9,629 nt of DNA from Porphyromonadaceae bacterium (GCA_003517675.1 DPAC01000053.1:1-9629), one strand, 5' to 3'. Shown: positions 1 through 5,618, counted from the stretch's first letter. The notes: a model not told the origin generated them from the sequence alone. Numbers and translations are program-made.

Positions 1-305
1 CCACCCAGGGATCACCCACCGGTATCGGCGGCATCGGTTCCTATGACCTGGGTGGTCGCTCGCTGGGCAGCGGGGGACTGGTACAGCCGCGTTATACCGT
101 GAACGACGAGGGTACGGTCGTGGTCGATATCACCGTGGATCCTTCCGGCAACGTGATTCGTGCTGAAATAGGCAAGGGCACCAACACACCCAATGCCACC
201 CTGCTGAACGAAGCGCTCAGGGCGGCACGCAGCACCAAGTTCAATGCCATCACCTCGATGAACAATCAGAAGGGAACCATCACTTATCGGTTTAAACTGA
301 AATAA
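1..305 (+). CDS. TonB family energy transducer, C-terminal part (5' end outside window)
   Basis: The frame is open from base 3 to the TAA at 303-305, giving about 100 residues. The GTG at 99 is internal, because the frame continues unbroken upstream of it. The visible part has a Gly-rich linker (GIGGIGSYDLGGRSLGSGG) followed by a compact TonB C-terminal domain: VVVDITVDPSGNV, then GTNTPNATLLNEALRAA, then the closing strand QKGTITYRFKLK. This domain sits in the periplasm, binds the TonB box of outer-membrane receptors and passes on energy from the ExbB/ExbD proton channel. In Bacteroidales such genes commonly follow exbB and exbD, but those would lie outside the window. The next gene starts 13 bases later, so the two are probably co-transcribed. 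The N-terminal membrane anchor is not visible, so a TonB-like paralogue with a different partner cannot be excluded. Confidence 0.88.
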   Translation, partial: TQGSPTGIGGIGSYDLGGRSLGSGGLVQPRYTVNDEGTVVVDITVDPSGNVIRAEIGKGTNTPNATLLNEALRAARSTKFNAITSMNNQKGTITYRFKLK

Positions 306-318
306 AAATAATTGCGTT

Positions 319-864
319 ATGAAAAAAGTTGCACTCTTTCTGGCAGACGGATTTGAGGAGATAGAAGCGCTCGCCACGGTTGATATCCTGAGAAGATCGC
401 AAATCCCGGTGACCACCGTCTCGGTCACAGGAAAAAAAGAGGTAGCCGGTGCACACAGCATCCCGGTCATCACCGACAGCCTGTTCAATGAAACCGATTT
501 CTCGCAGGTGGGCTACCTGGTACTGCCGGGCGGTATGCCGGGGGCACAGCACCTCAACGAGCATGAAGGGCTGAAAAAGCTGATCACCCAATTTGACAAG
601 CGGGGAGAACCGATCGCCGCCATCTGCGCTGCCCCCATGGTGCTGGGCGAACTTGGACTGCTGCGGGAGAAGCGTGCCACCTGTTACCCCGGGTTTGAGG
701 GAAAGCTCGCTGGCGCAAAAGTCACGGGTGAAAAGGTGACAACCGACCACCACATCACCACCGGCAAGGGTCCCGGGCTGGCATTCGACTTCGCGCTGAC
801 ACTGGTAGAACAGATCGCCGGCAGCGACAAGCGCAGGGAAGTAGCGCAGGGACTGCTCCTGTGA
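319..864 (+). CDS. DJ-1/PfpI (ThiJ-like) family protein
   Basis: This is a complete 181-residue protein of the usual single-domain DJ-1 length. The sequence shows the N-terminal strand MKKVALFLADGFEEIEA with Glu16 at the place of the conserved acidic residue. It also shows LVLPGGMPGA at about 68-76 and the nucleophile elbow AAICAAPMVLGELGLL with Cys103. A late GKGPGLAFDFALTLVE segment at about 149-164 is typical of the family. The position of human DJ-1 His126 appears to be taken by Tyr123. Family members have been linked to redox protection, glyoxalase or deglycase activity and chaperoning; the exact role here cannot be read from sequence. Older annotations calling such proteins thiazole-biosynthesis enzymes (ThiJ) are not supported. 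The ATG at 319 lies 13 bases after the tonB stop, with no clear Shine-Dalgarno site, as expected in Bacteroidota. Confidence 0.9.
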   Translation: MKKVALFLADGFEEIEALATVDILRRSQIPVTTVSVTGKKEVAGAHSIPVITDSLFNETDFSQVGYLVLPGGMPGAQHLNEHEGLKKLITQFDKRGEPIAAICAAPMVLGELGLLREKRATCYPGFEGKLAGAKVTGEKVTTDHHITTGKGPGLAFDFALTLVEQIAGSDKRREVAQGLLL

Positions 865-911
865 ACAGCCGGAGAAAAGCACTTCTGCCTTGTCTTACTG
901 CAAAAAATTAA

Positions 912-965
912 CGGTGCAAAGAGTTGGTTTTTAAGAAAAAACCGGCTATCTTTGCACCGCTTTTT
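912..965 (+). terminator. Long hairpin terminator of the tonB-DJ-1 unit, overlapping the rpsA promoter
   Basis: An 11-bp perfect inverted repeat (912-922 with 949-959, CGGTGCAAAGA / TCTTTGCACCG) encloses a second stem, 923-932 with 937-946, which includes two G-U pairs. The loop is AAGA (933-936). The only interruption is the two-base bulge TA at 947-948. One C and then T5 (961-965) follow, as in an intrinsic terminator for the genes to the left. The same bases contain the -7 element of the next promoter. Confidence 0.7.
924..954 (+). promoter_or_regulatory. rpsA promoter, Bacteroidota type
   Basis: TTGG at 924-927 (TTG core of the -33 element) is followed by 19 bases and then TATCTTTG at 947-954, a full match to the Bacteroidota -7 consensus TAnnTTTG. 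Transcription should start near 960, giving a leader of about 135 nt. The promoter lies inside the terminator hairpin, with its TA being the bulge. Confidence 0.75.
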
Positions 966-983
966 CCCCGTTTCATGAAACCA

Positions 984-1037
984 GCTACAGAATGACTCCT
1001 CAGGGGTTTATGCCGTAGCAATTTCAAACGGTAGGAG
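984..1037 (+). promoter_or_regulatory. rpsA leader with two competing foldings (possible translational control)
   Basis: Folding A pairs GCTAC (984-988) with GTAGC (1015-1019) and contains the hairpin ACTCC/GGGGT (995-999 with 1003-1007). Folding B pairs CTCC (996-999) with GGAG (1034-1037) and TGCCGT (1011-1016) with ACGGTA (1028-1033). The two share bases and exclude each other. B buries the AGGAG at 1033-1037, while A leaves it free. The stems are short, no folding energy was computed, and conservation in relatives is unknown. The element lies in the 5' untranslated region of an S1 gene, a class that is autoregulated in some other bacteria. Confidence 0.35.
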
Positions 1038-1041
1038 AGCA

Positions 1042-1098
1042 ATGTACAACAACATAATGTCTCACTTATTTAATTATTTTTTATTACACAACAAATGA
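1042..1098 (+). CDS. Possible 18-codon leader peptide upstream of rpsA
   Basis: The ATG at 1042 opens a short frame encoding MYNNIMSHLFNYFLLHNK and stopping at TGA 1096-1098. The stop overlaps the rpsA start in the arrangement ATGA (rpsA ATG at 1095-1097). It is preceded by AGGAG at 1033-1037, four bases before its ATG. This is the only good Shine-Dalgarno site I noticed in the window, and it stands out because Bacteroidota ribosomes mostly do not use such sites. The ORF lies within the predicted rpsA transcript. The features together suggest translational coupling to rpsA, but an ORF this short could occur by chance and its product resembles nothing I recognise. Confidence 0.35.
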   Translation: MYNNIMSHLFNYFLLHNK

Positions 1099-3374
1099 CT
1101 GAAAACCTAAAAAATGTGGCGCCCATTGAAGATTTCGACTGGGCTTCCTATGTTGAGGGTGATACCTACAGCAAAGAGAACAGGGAAAAACTGATCGAAA
1201 GTTACGACAACACGCTGAGCAAGATCAGCGACAAAGAGGTGGTAACCGGTACTGTGACCTCCATGAACAAACGCGAAGTGGTTGTAAACATCGGGTACAA
1301 ATCCGAGGGTGTGGTATCGATGAACGAATTCCGTTACAACCCAGACCTGAAAGTCGGTGACGAAGTAGAAGTTTACATCGAAAGCCAGGAAGATAAAAAA
1401 GGACAGCTGATCCTCTCACATAAGAAAGCACGGGCATCCCGTTCCTGGGATCGTGTGAATGCCGCACTCGAAAACAACGAAGTCATCAAGGGATATATCA
1501 AATGCCGCACCAAGGGTGGTATGATTGTGGATGTATTCGGTATCGAAGCATTCCTTCCGGGATCGCAAATCGACGTGAAGCCGATCCGCGACTATGATAT
1601 GTTTGTTGACAAGACAATGGAATTCAAGGTGGTGAAGATCAACCCTGAATACAAGAACGTGGTTGTTTCACACAAAGCCCTCATTGAAGAAGAACTGGAA
1701 CAACAGAAGAAAGAGATCATCTCCAAGCTGGAAAAGGGACAGGTACTCGAAGGGGTGGTCAAGAACATCACCTCCTACGGTGTCTTTGTGGACCTTGGTG
1801 GCGTGGACGGACTTATTCACATTACCGATCTTTCCTGGGGACGCATCCAGCATCCCGAAGAGGTGGTGAAGCTGGACGACAAGATCAACGTGGTGATCCT
1901 CGACTTCGACAACGAGAAGAAACGTATAGCCCTTGGCCTCAAACAGCTCACCCCACACCCATGGGATGCCTTGAGTGAAAACCTGAAAGTGGGTGACATC
2001 GTCAAAGGTAAAGTGGTGGTCATCGCCGACTATGGTGCATTCGTTGAGATTGCACCGGGTGTGGAAGGATTGATCCACGTTTCTGAAATGAGCTGGACAC
2101 AACATCTCCACAGCGCACAGGATTTCATGACCGTGGGCGAAGAGGTAGAAGCAGTGATCCTTACCCTCGACCGCGAAGACCGCAAGATGTCGCTTGGCAT
2201 AAAACAACTCAAGCCCGATCCATGGGAAGACATCGAAGTGAAGTACCCTGTGGGCAGCACACACACTGCTACCGTTCGCAACTTCACCAACTTCGGCGCA
2301 TTCGTGGAGATCGAAGAGGGCGTAGAAGGATTGATCCATATCTCCGACCTTTCATGGACCAAGAAGATCAAGCACCCGAGCGAGGTGACCGAGATCGGTG
2401 CATCCATTGAAGTCCAGGTACTGGATATCGACAAGGAGAACCGCCGTCTGAGCCTGGGCCACAAGCAACTGGAAGAGAATCCCTGGGATGTGTTTGAAAC
2501 CATCTTCACCGTGGGTTCGATCCATGAGGGGACCATCGTGGAACTGCTGGACAAGGGTGCCGTGATCTCACTGCCCTACGGTGTGGAAGGATTCGCCACT
2601 CCCAAGCATCTGGTAAAAGAAGATAACTCACAGGCACAGGTAGATGAAAAGCTGCAGTTCAAGGTGATTGAGTTCAACAAAGATGCCAAGCGCATCATCG
2701 TATCACATAGCCGTATCCACGAAGACCTCTCGGGTGATGACTCCCGCAGAAGAGGCAAGCGCGGCGGCAGAAAAGAGGGTGGTAACGAAACGGTCGCAGC
2801 CATGCCCGCCGTGGAAAAGAGCACACTTGGTGACATCGAAGAGCTGGCAGCCTTGAAAGAGAAGCTGGACAACCAGAAAGTAGAGGCTTTCAAGAAAGAG
2901 GTAGCCAAAACGGAAGCCAAAGCAGAGGCAAAAGCAAAAACGGAAGCCAAAGCAGAAGCAAAAGCAGAAGTAAAATCCAAGGCTGAACCCGAAGCTGAAC
3001 CCGAAGCTGAATCCAAGGTGGAAACCAAGGATGAATCCATGGCTGAGTCCAAGGTGGAACCAAAGGATGAGTCCAAGGTGGAACCAAAGGCTGAGACCAA
3101 ATCCGAAGCAAAAGAGGAAACGGTACGTGAAGCGGCTGAAACGGAAGTGACGGAAGTTGAAACGAAAGCCGATACAGCCGATACACAAGAGGAGGCAGAA
3201 AATATTGCTGCGGAATCTAAAGCGACGAAAAAGGAGCAAACAGCTGAACAGCCCAAAGCGGCCAAAGCGAAGTCCAAAAAGGAAGAACTCAAGGCGGAAG
3301 AAGCTGTTGCACCCGAAACTGAAGTGACAACCGGGACTGAAAAAGTGAAAGAAGAAGGTCAATCGGAAGAGTAA
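1095..3374 (+). CDS. rpsA: 30S ribosomal protein S1 with long repetitive acidic/basic tail
   Basis: This is a 759-residue protein with six S1 RNA-binding domains at about 48-111, 129-193, 214-283, 299-370, 386-456 and 472-540. Domains 3 to 5 carry the clear signature (for example SYGVFVDLGGVDGLIHITDLSW and the repeated GLKQL/GIKQL/GHKQL ends). S1 binds mRNA on the small subunit and helps load it for initiation. It matters especially in lineages that rarely use Shine-Dalgarno pairing. A basic linker (RRRGKRGGRK, 551-560) leads to STLGDIEELAALKEKL (576-591), which in the Bacteroidota S1 proteins I recall lies near the C-terminus. Here about 168 further residues follow, almost all K, E, A, T, S and V, with tandem repeats in the DNA. 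No frameshift is visible, and the frame ends just before a strong terminator. The ATG at 1095 sits in an AT-rich stretch typical of Bacteroidota starts. Confidence 0.97.
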   Translation: MTENLKNVAPIEDFDWASYVEGDTYSKENREKLIESYDNTLSKISDKEVVTGTVTSMNKREVVVNIGYKSEGVVSMNEFRYNPDLKVGDEVEVYIESQEDKKGQLILSHKKARASRSWDRVNAALENNEVIKGYIKCRTKGGMIVDVFGIEAFLPGSQIDVKPIRDYDMFVDKTMEFKVVKINPEYKNVVVSHKALIEEELEQQKKEIISKLEKGQVLEGVVKNITSYGVFVDLGGVDGLIHITDLSWGRIQHPEEVVKLDDKINVVILDFDNEKKRIALGLKQLTPHPWDALSENLKVGDIVKGKVVVIADYGAFVEIAPGVEGLIHVSEMSWTQHLHSAQDFMTVGEEVEAVILTLDREDRKMSLGIKQLKPDPWEDIEVKYPVGSTHTATVRNFTNFGAFVEIEEGVEGLIHISDLSWTKKIKHPSEVTEIGASIEVQVLDIDKENRRLSLGHKQLEENPWDVFETIFTVGSIHEGTIVELLDKGAVISLPYGVEGFATPKHLVKEDNSQAQVDEKLQFKVIEFNKDAKRIIVSHSRIHEDLSGDDSRRRGKRGGRKEGGNETVAAMPAVEKSTLGDIEELAALKEKLDNQKVEAFKKEVAKTEAKAEAKAKTEAKAEAKAEVKSKAEPEAEPEAESKVETKDESMAESKVEPKDESKVEPKAETKSEAKEETVREAAETEVTEVETKADTADTQEEAENIAAESKATKKEQTAEQPKAAKAKSKKEELKAEEAVAPETEVTTGTEKVKEEGQSEE
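2907..2966 (+). repeat. Two tandem 30-bp units in the rpsA tail
   Basis: Units 2907-2936 and 2937-2966 differ at one base (G at 2928, A at 2958). Each is exactly 10 codons, encoding a TEAKAEAKA-type block, so the repeat keeps the reading frame. This looks like recent in-frame expansion by slippage or unequal recombination. Confidence 0.9.
3044..3091 (+). repeat. Two tandem 24-bp units in the rpsA tail
   Basis: Units 3044-3067 and 3068-3091 differ only at the last base. Each is 8 codons, encoding ESKVEPKD / ESKVEPKA. Looser copies lie just upstream (SKVETKDES at about residues 640-648). Together with the 30-bp repeat they show that the tail grew by local duplication. Confidence 0.9.
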
Positions 3375-3397
3375 CCTGTTTCTCAAACCTATTGTGA

Positions 3398-3433
3398 AGA
3401 GGGAACCGACGAAAAGTCGTTCCCTCTTTTTTT
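3398..3433 (+). terminator. rpsA intrinsic terminator
   Basis: AGAGGGAAC (3398-3406) pairs with GTTCCCTCT (3419-3427). A single bulged C (3407) and then GAC/GTC extend the stem to a GAAAA loop (3411-3415). A run of seven T (3427-3433) follows. It lies 23 bases after the rpsA stop. Confidence 0.93.
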
Positions 3434-3613
3434 ATAAAAAACAAATTTGAATCCCCTTAAAAATCATTTTTGCTCTTTTTCCCCATCGAATTTAATTGAA
3501 AATCAATGATATGTTTTTGACAAGATTGCTCTTTTCGGGGTTGTCGGAGCATACTTAAATTTTAGTACATTCTTTAATACGCTTTTAGTACATATACAAA
3601 GAATTTTGATTGG
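3434..3613. other. AT-rich gene-free spacer between two terminators, with an 11-bp direct repeat
   Basis: No credible ORF was found; the longest + frame seen is a 15-codon ATG frame at 3511-3558. The only clear structure is TTTTAGTACAT at 3560-3570, repeated exactly at 3583-3593. The copies are 23 bases apart, about two helix turns. No good TAnnTTTG promoter element was found inside, so what transcript the second terminator serves is unclear. Confidence 0.6.
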
Positions 3614-3640
3614 AGCCCCGGAAATATTCCGGGGCTTTTT
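3614..3640 (+). terminator. Second strong intrinsic terminator, just upstream of the hicAB promoter
   Basis: A perfect 10-bp stem AGCCCCGGAA (3614-3623) / TTCCGGGGCT (3627-3636) with loop ATA is followed by a T run ending at 3640. The reverse strand lacks a matching T run, so it acts on + strand transcripts only. It lies 180 bases past the rpsA terminator and ends one base before the hicAB -33 element, so it insulates hicAB from read-through. Confidence 0.88.
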
Positions 3641-3641
3641 C

Positions 3642-3672
3642 TTTGCTTATGATAGTATATTTACTATCTTTG
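3642..3672 (+). promoter_or_regulatory. hicAB promoter, consensus Bacteroidota type
   Basis: TTTG (3642-3645), 19 bases, then TATCTTTG (3665-3672) matches the -33/-7 consensus with ideal spacing. Transcription should start near 3679, about 20 nt before the hicA ATG. Confidence 0.85.
3651..3668. promoter_or_regulatory. Palindromic candidate operator for HicB/HicAB autoregulation
   Basis: GATAGTA (3651-3657), spacer TATT, then TACTATC (3662-3668) is a perfect 7-bp inverted repeat. It fills the gap between the -33 and -7 elements and covers the first four bases of the -7 box. A bound protein would block RNA polymerase. HicB antitoxins with a DNA-binding domain repress their own promoters by binding inverted repeats, and the HicB encoded here has a helix-turn-helix, so the match is functional as well as positional. 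Confidence 0.6.
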
Positions 3673-3697
3673 CAATGTCGGGCAGTAACAATGTACA

Positions 3698-3892
3698 ATG
3701 AAAAAATACAAAGTGAAGGATGTGATAGACCTGCTTTTGGCGGACGGTTGGTTTATAACAAGGCAAAAAGGAAGCCATCGACAGTTTAAGCATCCATCCA
3801 AAAAGGGTCTTGTAACGGTAAATGGCAAGAACAGCGATGTGTTGGATCAATTTCTTTTAAACAGTATTTGGAAACAGGCAGGGTGGAAATAA
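3698..3892 (+). CDS. hicA: HicA-type mRNA interferase toxin
   Basis: This is a 64-residue protein of typical HicA size, a double-stranded-RNA-binding-like fold that cleaves mRNA on or off the ribosome. The sequence shows GWFITRQKGSHRQFKHP (17-33) with the catalytic His27 in the GSH motif and Arg22 upstream. The usual KKGLVTV strand follows. The end reads SDVLDQFLLNSIWKQAGWK. Many relatives have, from memory, a PGTLNSILKQAGL-like end, so the Pro-Gly turn seems lost here. The start has the promoter about 20 nt upstream of the transcription start and no Shine-Dalgarno site. It lies directly before hicB (26-base gap), toxin first, the usual HicAB order. The base composition is AT-rich compared with rpsA and the genes to the right, suggesting acquisition by transfer. 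Confidence 0.9.
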   Translation: MKKYKVKDVIDLLLADGWFITRQKGSHRQFKHPSKKGLVTVNGKNSDVLDQFLLNSIWKQAGWK

Positions 3893-3918
3893 CCACATTG
3901 CATAATAAAGTAACAAAA

Positions 3919-4323
3919 ATGGAAAAATTAATAGCAAGAATAGGATACGCAGCACATAATTATAGTGCCGTAGTAGAACTTCCGGATGAAGTGATAGTGG
4001 TAACGCATAAAAATTTTGAGGGGATCAAACAAGCAGTAAAAGATTCACTCAAGTTCTCCAAAGAAGGTCACCTGGAAAGTGGTGATGTTGTTCCCGATTG
4101 GGTAAAAAATGGGTATGAGGTAGAATTTAAAATGGAAATCTCAGCTCTTTTACAATACTATGACGGAATTCTCACCCGGTCTGCTCTCTCCCGTATTACG
4201 GGTATAAATGAACGCCAATTGGGTCATTATGCTTCCGGGCACCGGAAACCACGTGCTAAACAGCGCGAACGGATCATTGAGGGATTTCATCGCCTGGGAA
4301 AAGAATTCTCATCCGTTGAATAG
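3919..4323 (+). CDS. hicB: HicB-type antitoxin with C-terminal helix-turn-helix
   Basis: This is a 134-residue protein. The N-terminal part (about 1-70, MEKLIARIGYAAHNYSAVVELPDEVIVVTH onward) fits the degraded RNase H-like HicB domain that blocks the HicA active site. The C-terminal part has a helix-turn-helix at about 87-111 (RSALSRITGINERQLGHYASGHRKP) with a basic tail, which would bind the operator in the promoter. I chose the ATG at 3919 because the family usually begins with a strand directly after the start. The longer in-frame start at 3868 would overlap hicA by 25 bases and add 17 residues without family character. HicB should neutralise HicA and repress the operon. The function is assigned from domain pattern and neighbour, not from close sequence identity. 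Confidence 0.88.
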   Translation: MEKLIARIGYAAHNYSAVVELPDEVIVVTHKNFEGIKQAVKDSLKFSKEGHLESGDVVPDWVKNGYEVEFKMEISALLQYYDGILTRSALSRITGINERQLGHYASGHRKPRAKQRERIIEGFHRLGKEFSSVE

Positions 4324-4409
4324 TGATTGTTTGACAACTAAATTTTATGAACGTCAATGCCACACGCTTTTTCCATAAATTGCCGGAATTCAGTTAAACA
4401 TTGAGTTAA

Positions 4410-4441
4410 CTTTGTTGGTTGAAAACGACCAACTTACAAAG
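4410..4441. repeat. Inverted repeat downstream of hicB
   Basis: CTTTGTTGGT (4410-4419) faces ACCAAC (4428-4433) and, after three unpaired bases, CAAAG (4437-4441), with loop TGAAAACG. No T run follows, so it is a poor intrinsic terminator. TAACTTTG at 4407-4414 resembles a -7 box but lacks a well-placed -33 element. The rest of the 4324-4511 spacer shows only a small GTACT/AGTAC hairpin at 4451-4463. Its role is unknown. Confidence 0.45.
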
Positions 4442-4511
4442 GTAATAATTGTACTTCGAGTACGGTACGACAAGCCTCGGAAAAAGTTGCCTTGATTTTT
4501 ATTTTATGCGC

Positions 4512-4541
4512 TTGGAAATACTCAATTTTCATGTACTTTTG
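4512..4541 (+). promoter_or_regulatory. Promoter of the radical SAM gene
   Basis: TTG (4512-4514), 19 bases, then TACTTTTG (4534-4541) matches the Bacteroidota consensus. The start of transcription would fall near 4548. This decides between the two in-frame GTG codons that follow, because the first (4541) would not be transcribed. Confidence 0.75.
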
Positions 4542-4558
4542 TGGGAAAACAGACAAAA

Positions 4559-5530
4559 GTGCACCCAAACGACAAACCCTATCGCGATTTTGCCGAGTTT
4601 CTTTCGGCGAAGTTCCCGTTCAAAGTACAGAAGATATCCATTAATGCCGGCTTCACCTGCCCCAACCGTGACGGCAGCAAGGGACGCGGGGGATGCACCT
4701 ATTGCAATAACCAGAGCTTTAGCCCGGGATACGGGAAACCAACCAAGACGATATCAGAACAGTTAACGGACGGTATTGACTTCTTCTCGCGTAAGTATCC
4801 GGAGATGAAGTACCTGGCCTATTTTCAGTCTTATACCAATACCTACGACAGCCTCTCTTCGCTGACCGAAAAATATGAGGAGGCGCTGGCCTATCCCGGT
4901 GTGGTGGGGCTGATCGTGGGTACCCGCCCCGACTGCATGCCTTGTGAGCTGCTCGATTATTTTGAAGCACTCAGCAAAAAAACATTTGTGCTGCTGGAAT
5001 ATGGTGTGGAATCCACCTTAAACAAAACCCTGGAGCGGGTAAACCGGCAGCATACCTATGAAGAGTCGGCAGAAATGATCTGTAAAACGGCGGAGCGCGG
5101 CATCCCTGTGGGGGCGCACATGATTCTGGGACTTCCCGGCGAGAGCGAGGAGGATATTTTACATCATGCCGACCGGCTCTCGGAATTGCCGCTGACCACC
5201 CTCAAGCTGCATCAGCTGCAGATCATCCGGTACACAGCCATGGCGAGGGAGTACAGGCTGTTACCGGAATCATTCAACCTGTTCCCGCTGGATGAATATA
5301 TTGATCTCTGTGTTCGCTTTGCGGAGCGGCTTCACCCCGATATCTACATTGAGCGGTTCACCTCCCAATCGCCCGCAAAACTGCTGATCGCCCCCGACTG
5401 GGGATTGAAGAATTACGAGGTGAGGGAAAAAATCATCAAACGATTTCAGGAAAGAGACAGCTGTCAGGGAAAATTATATCATCAGGAAAACGCTGATCCG
5501 TTAAAGCTGCACAAAATCCATATAGCTTAA
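4559..5530 (+). CDS. TIGR01212/YhcC-like radical SAM protein
   Basis: The protein has 323 residues if it starts at GTG 4559. An in-frame GTG at 4541 would add six residues but lies in the promoter -7 box, so I prefer 4559. The iron-sulfur cluster motif has the wide spacing typical of this family: CPNRDGSKGRGGCTYC, with Cys34, Cys46 and Cys49. Other family hallmarks are VQKISINAGFTCPNRDG, YFQSYTNTYDSL, GTRPDC, LLEYGVES and the GAHMILGLPGE segment. The family is related to E. coli YhcC. It is a predicted SAM-dependent radical enzyme with a TIM-barrel core, and I know of no firmly established substrate. It has its own promoter and seems monocistronic. Its C-terminal codons LHKIHIA are repeated in frame after the stop. 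Confidence 0.92.
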   Translation: MHPNDKPYRDFAEFLSAKFPFKVQKISINAGFTCPNRDGSKGRGGCTYCNNQSFSPGYGKPTKTISEQLTDGIDFFSRKYPEMKYLAYFQSYTNTYDSLSSLTEKYEEALAYPGVVGLIVGTRPDCMPCELLDYFEALSKKTFVLLEYGVESTLNKTLERVNRQHTYEESAEMICKTAERGIPVGAHMILGLPGESEEDILHHADRLSELPLTTLKLHQLQIIRYTAMAREYRLLPESFNLFPLDEYIDLCVRFAERLHPDIYIERFTSQSPAKLLIAPDWGLKNYEVREKIIKRFQERDSCQGKLYHQENADPLKLHKIHIA

Positions 5531-5592
5531 AGTGCTTCCTACTGTGAAGATAGCGAGAGCGAATTGATTCCGGTGCACAAAATTCATATAGC
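5508..5592 (+). repeat. Duplicated 3' end of the radical SAM gene, in frame past the stop
   Basis: The 19 bases at 5508-5526 recur at 5574-5592 with one mismatch, 66 bases (22 codons) away. The copies read LHKIHIA-stop (TAA, 5528-5530) and VHKIHIA-stop (TGA, 5594-5596) in the same frame. Between them the frame is open (SASYCEDSESELIP). This looks like a leftover alternative C-terminus or a partial tandem duplication. Confidence 0.75.
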
Positions 5593-5600
5593 ATGAATTT
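5580..5600. repeat. 8-bp inverted repeat
   Basis: AAATTCAT (5580-5587) and ATGAATTT (5593-5600) are perfect inverted arms around ATAGC. No T run follows. It overlaps the second copy of the duplicated gene end. It may be a weak hairpin or protein site upstream of the receptor promoter, or incidental. Confidence 0.4.
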
Positions 5601-5618
5601 GTTCGGGTAACCACGCAA

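Noticed and set aside
1668..2554. Reverse-strand ORFs of 174 and 223 codons inside the rpsA S1 domains
   Set aside because: They are shadows of a strongly coding + strand; their repetitive pattern only mirrors the S1 repeats.
2576..3386. Long reverse-strand ORFs (up to 238 residues) opposite the rpsA tail
   Set aside because: They are low-complexity Ser/Ala- or Phe/Leu-rich products mirroring the Lys/Glu/Ala repeats, where stop codons are depleted on the other strand. They have no promoter and no family features.
3675..3701. 8-codon ORF ending in ATGA overlap with the hicA start
   Set aside because: Its ATG lies three bases after the -7 box and before the likely transcription start, so it is probably not in the mRNA, unlike the similar ORF before rpsA.
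3868..3918. Longer ATG start for hicB overlapping hicA
   Set aside because: The added 17 residues have no HicB character; ATG 3919 gives the normal family N-terminus.
4449..4766. 105-codon + strand ORF overlapping the radical SAM start
   Set aside because: It runs out of frame through the conserved cysteine motif region of a clear radical SAM gene and has no recognisable domain.
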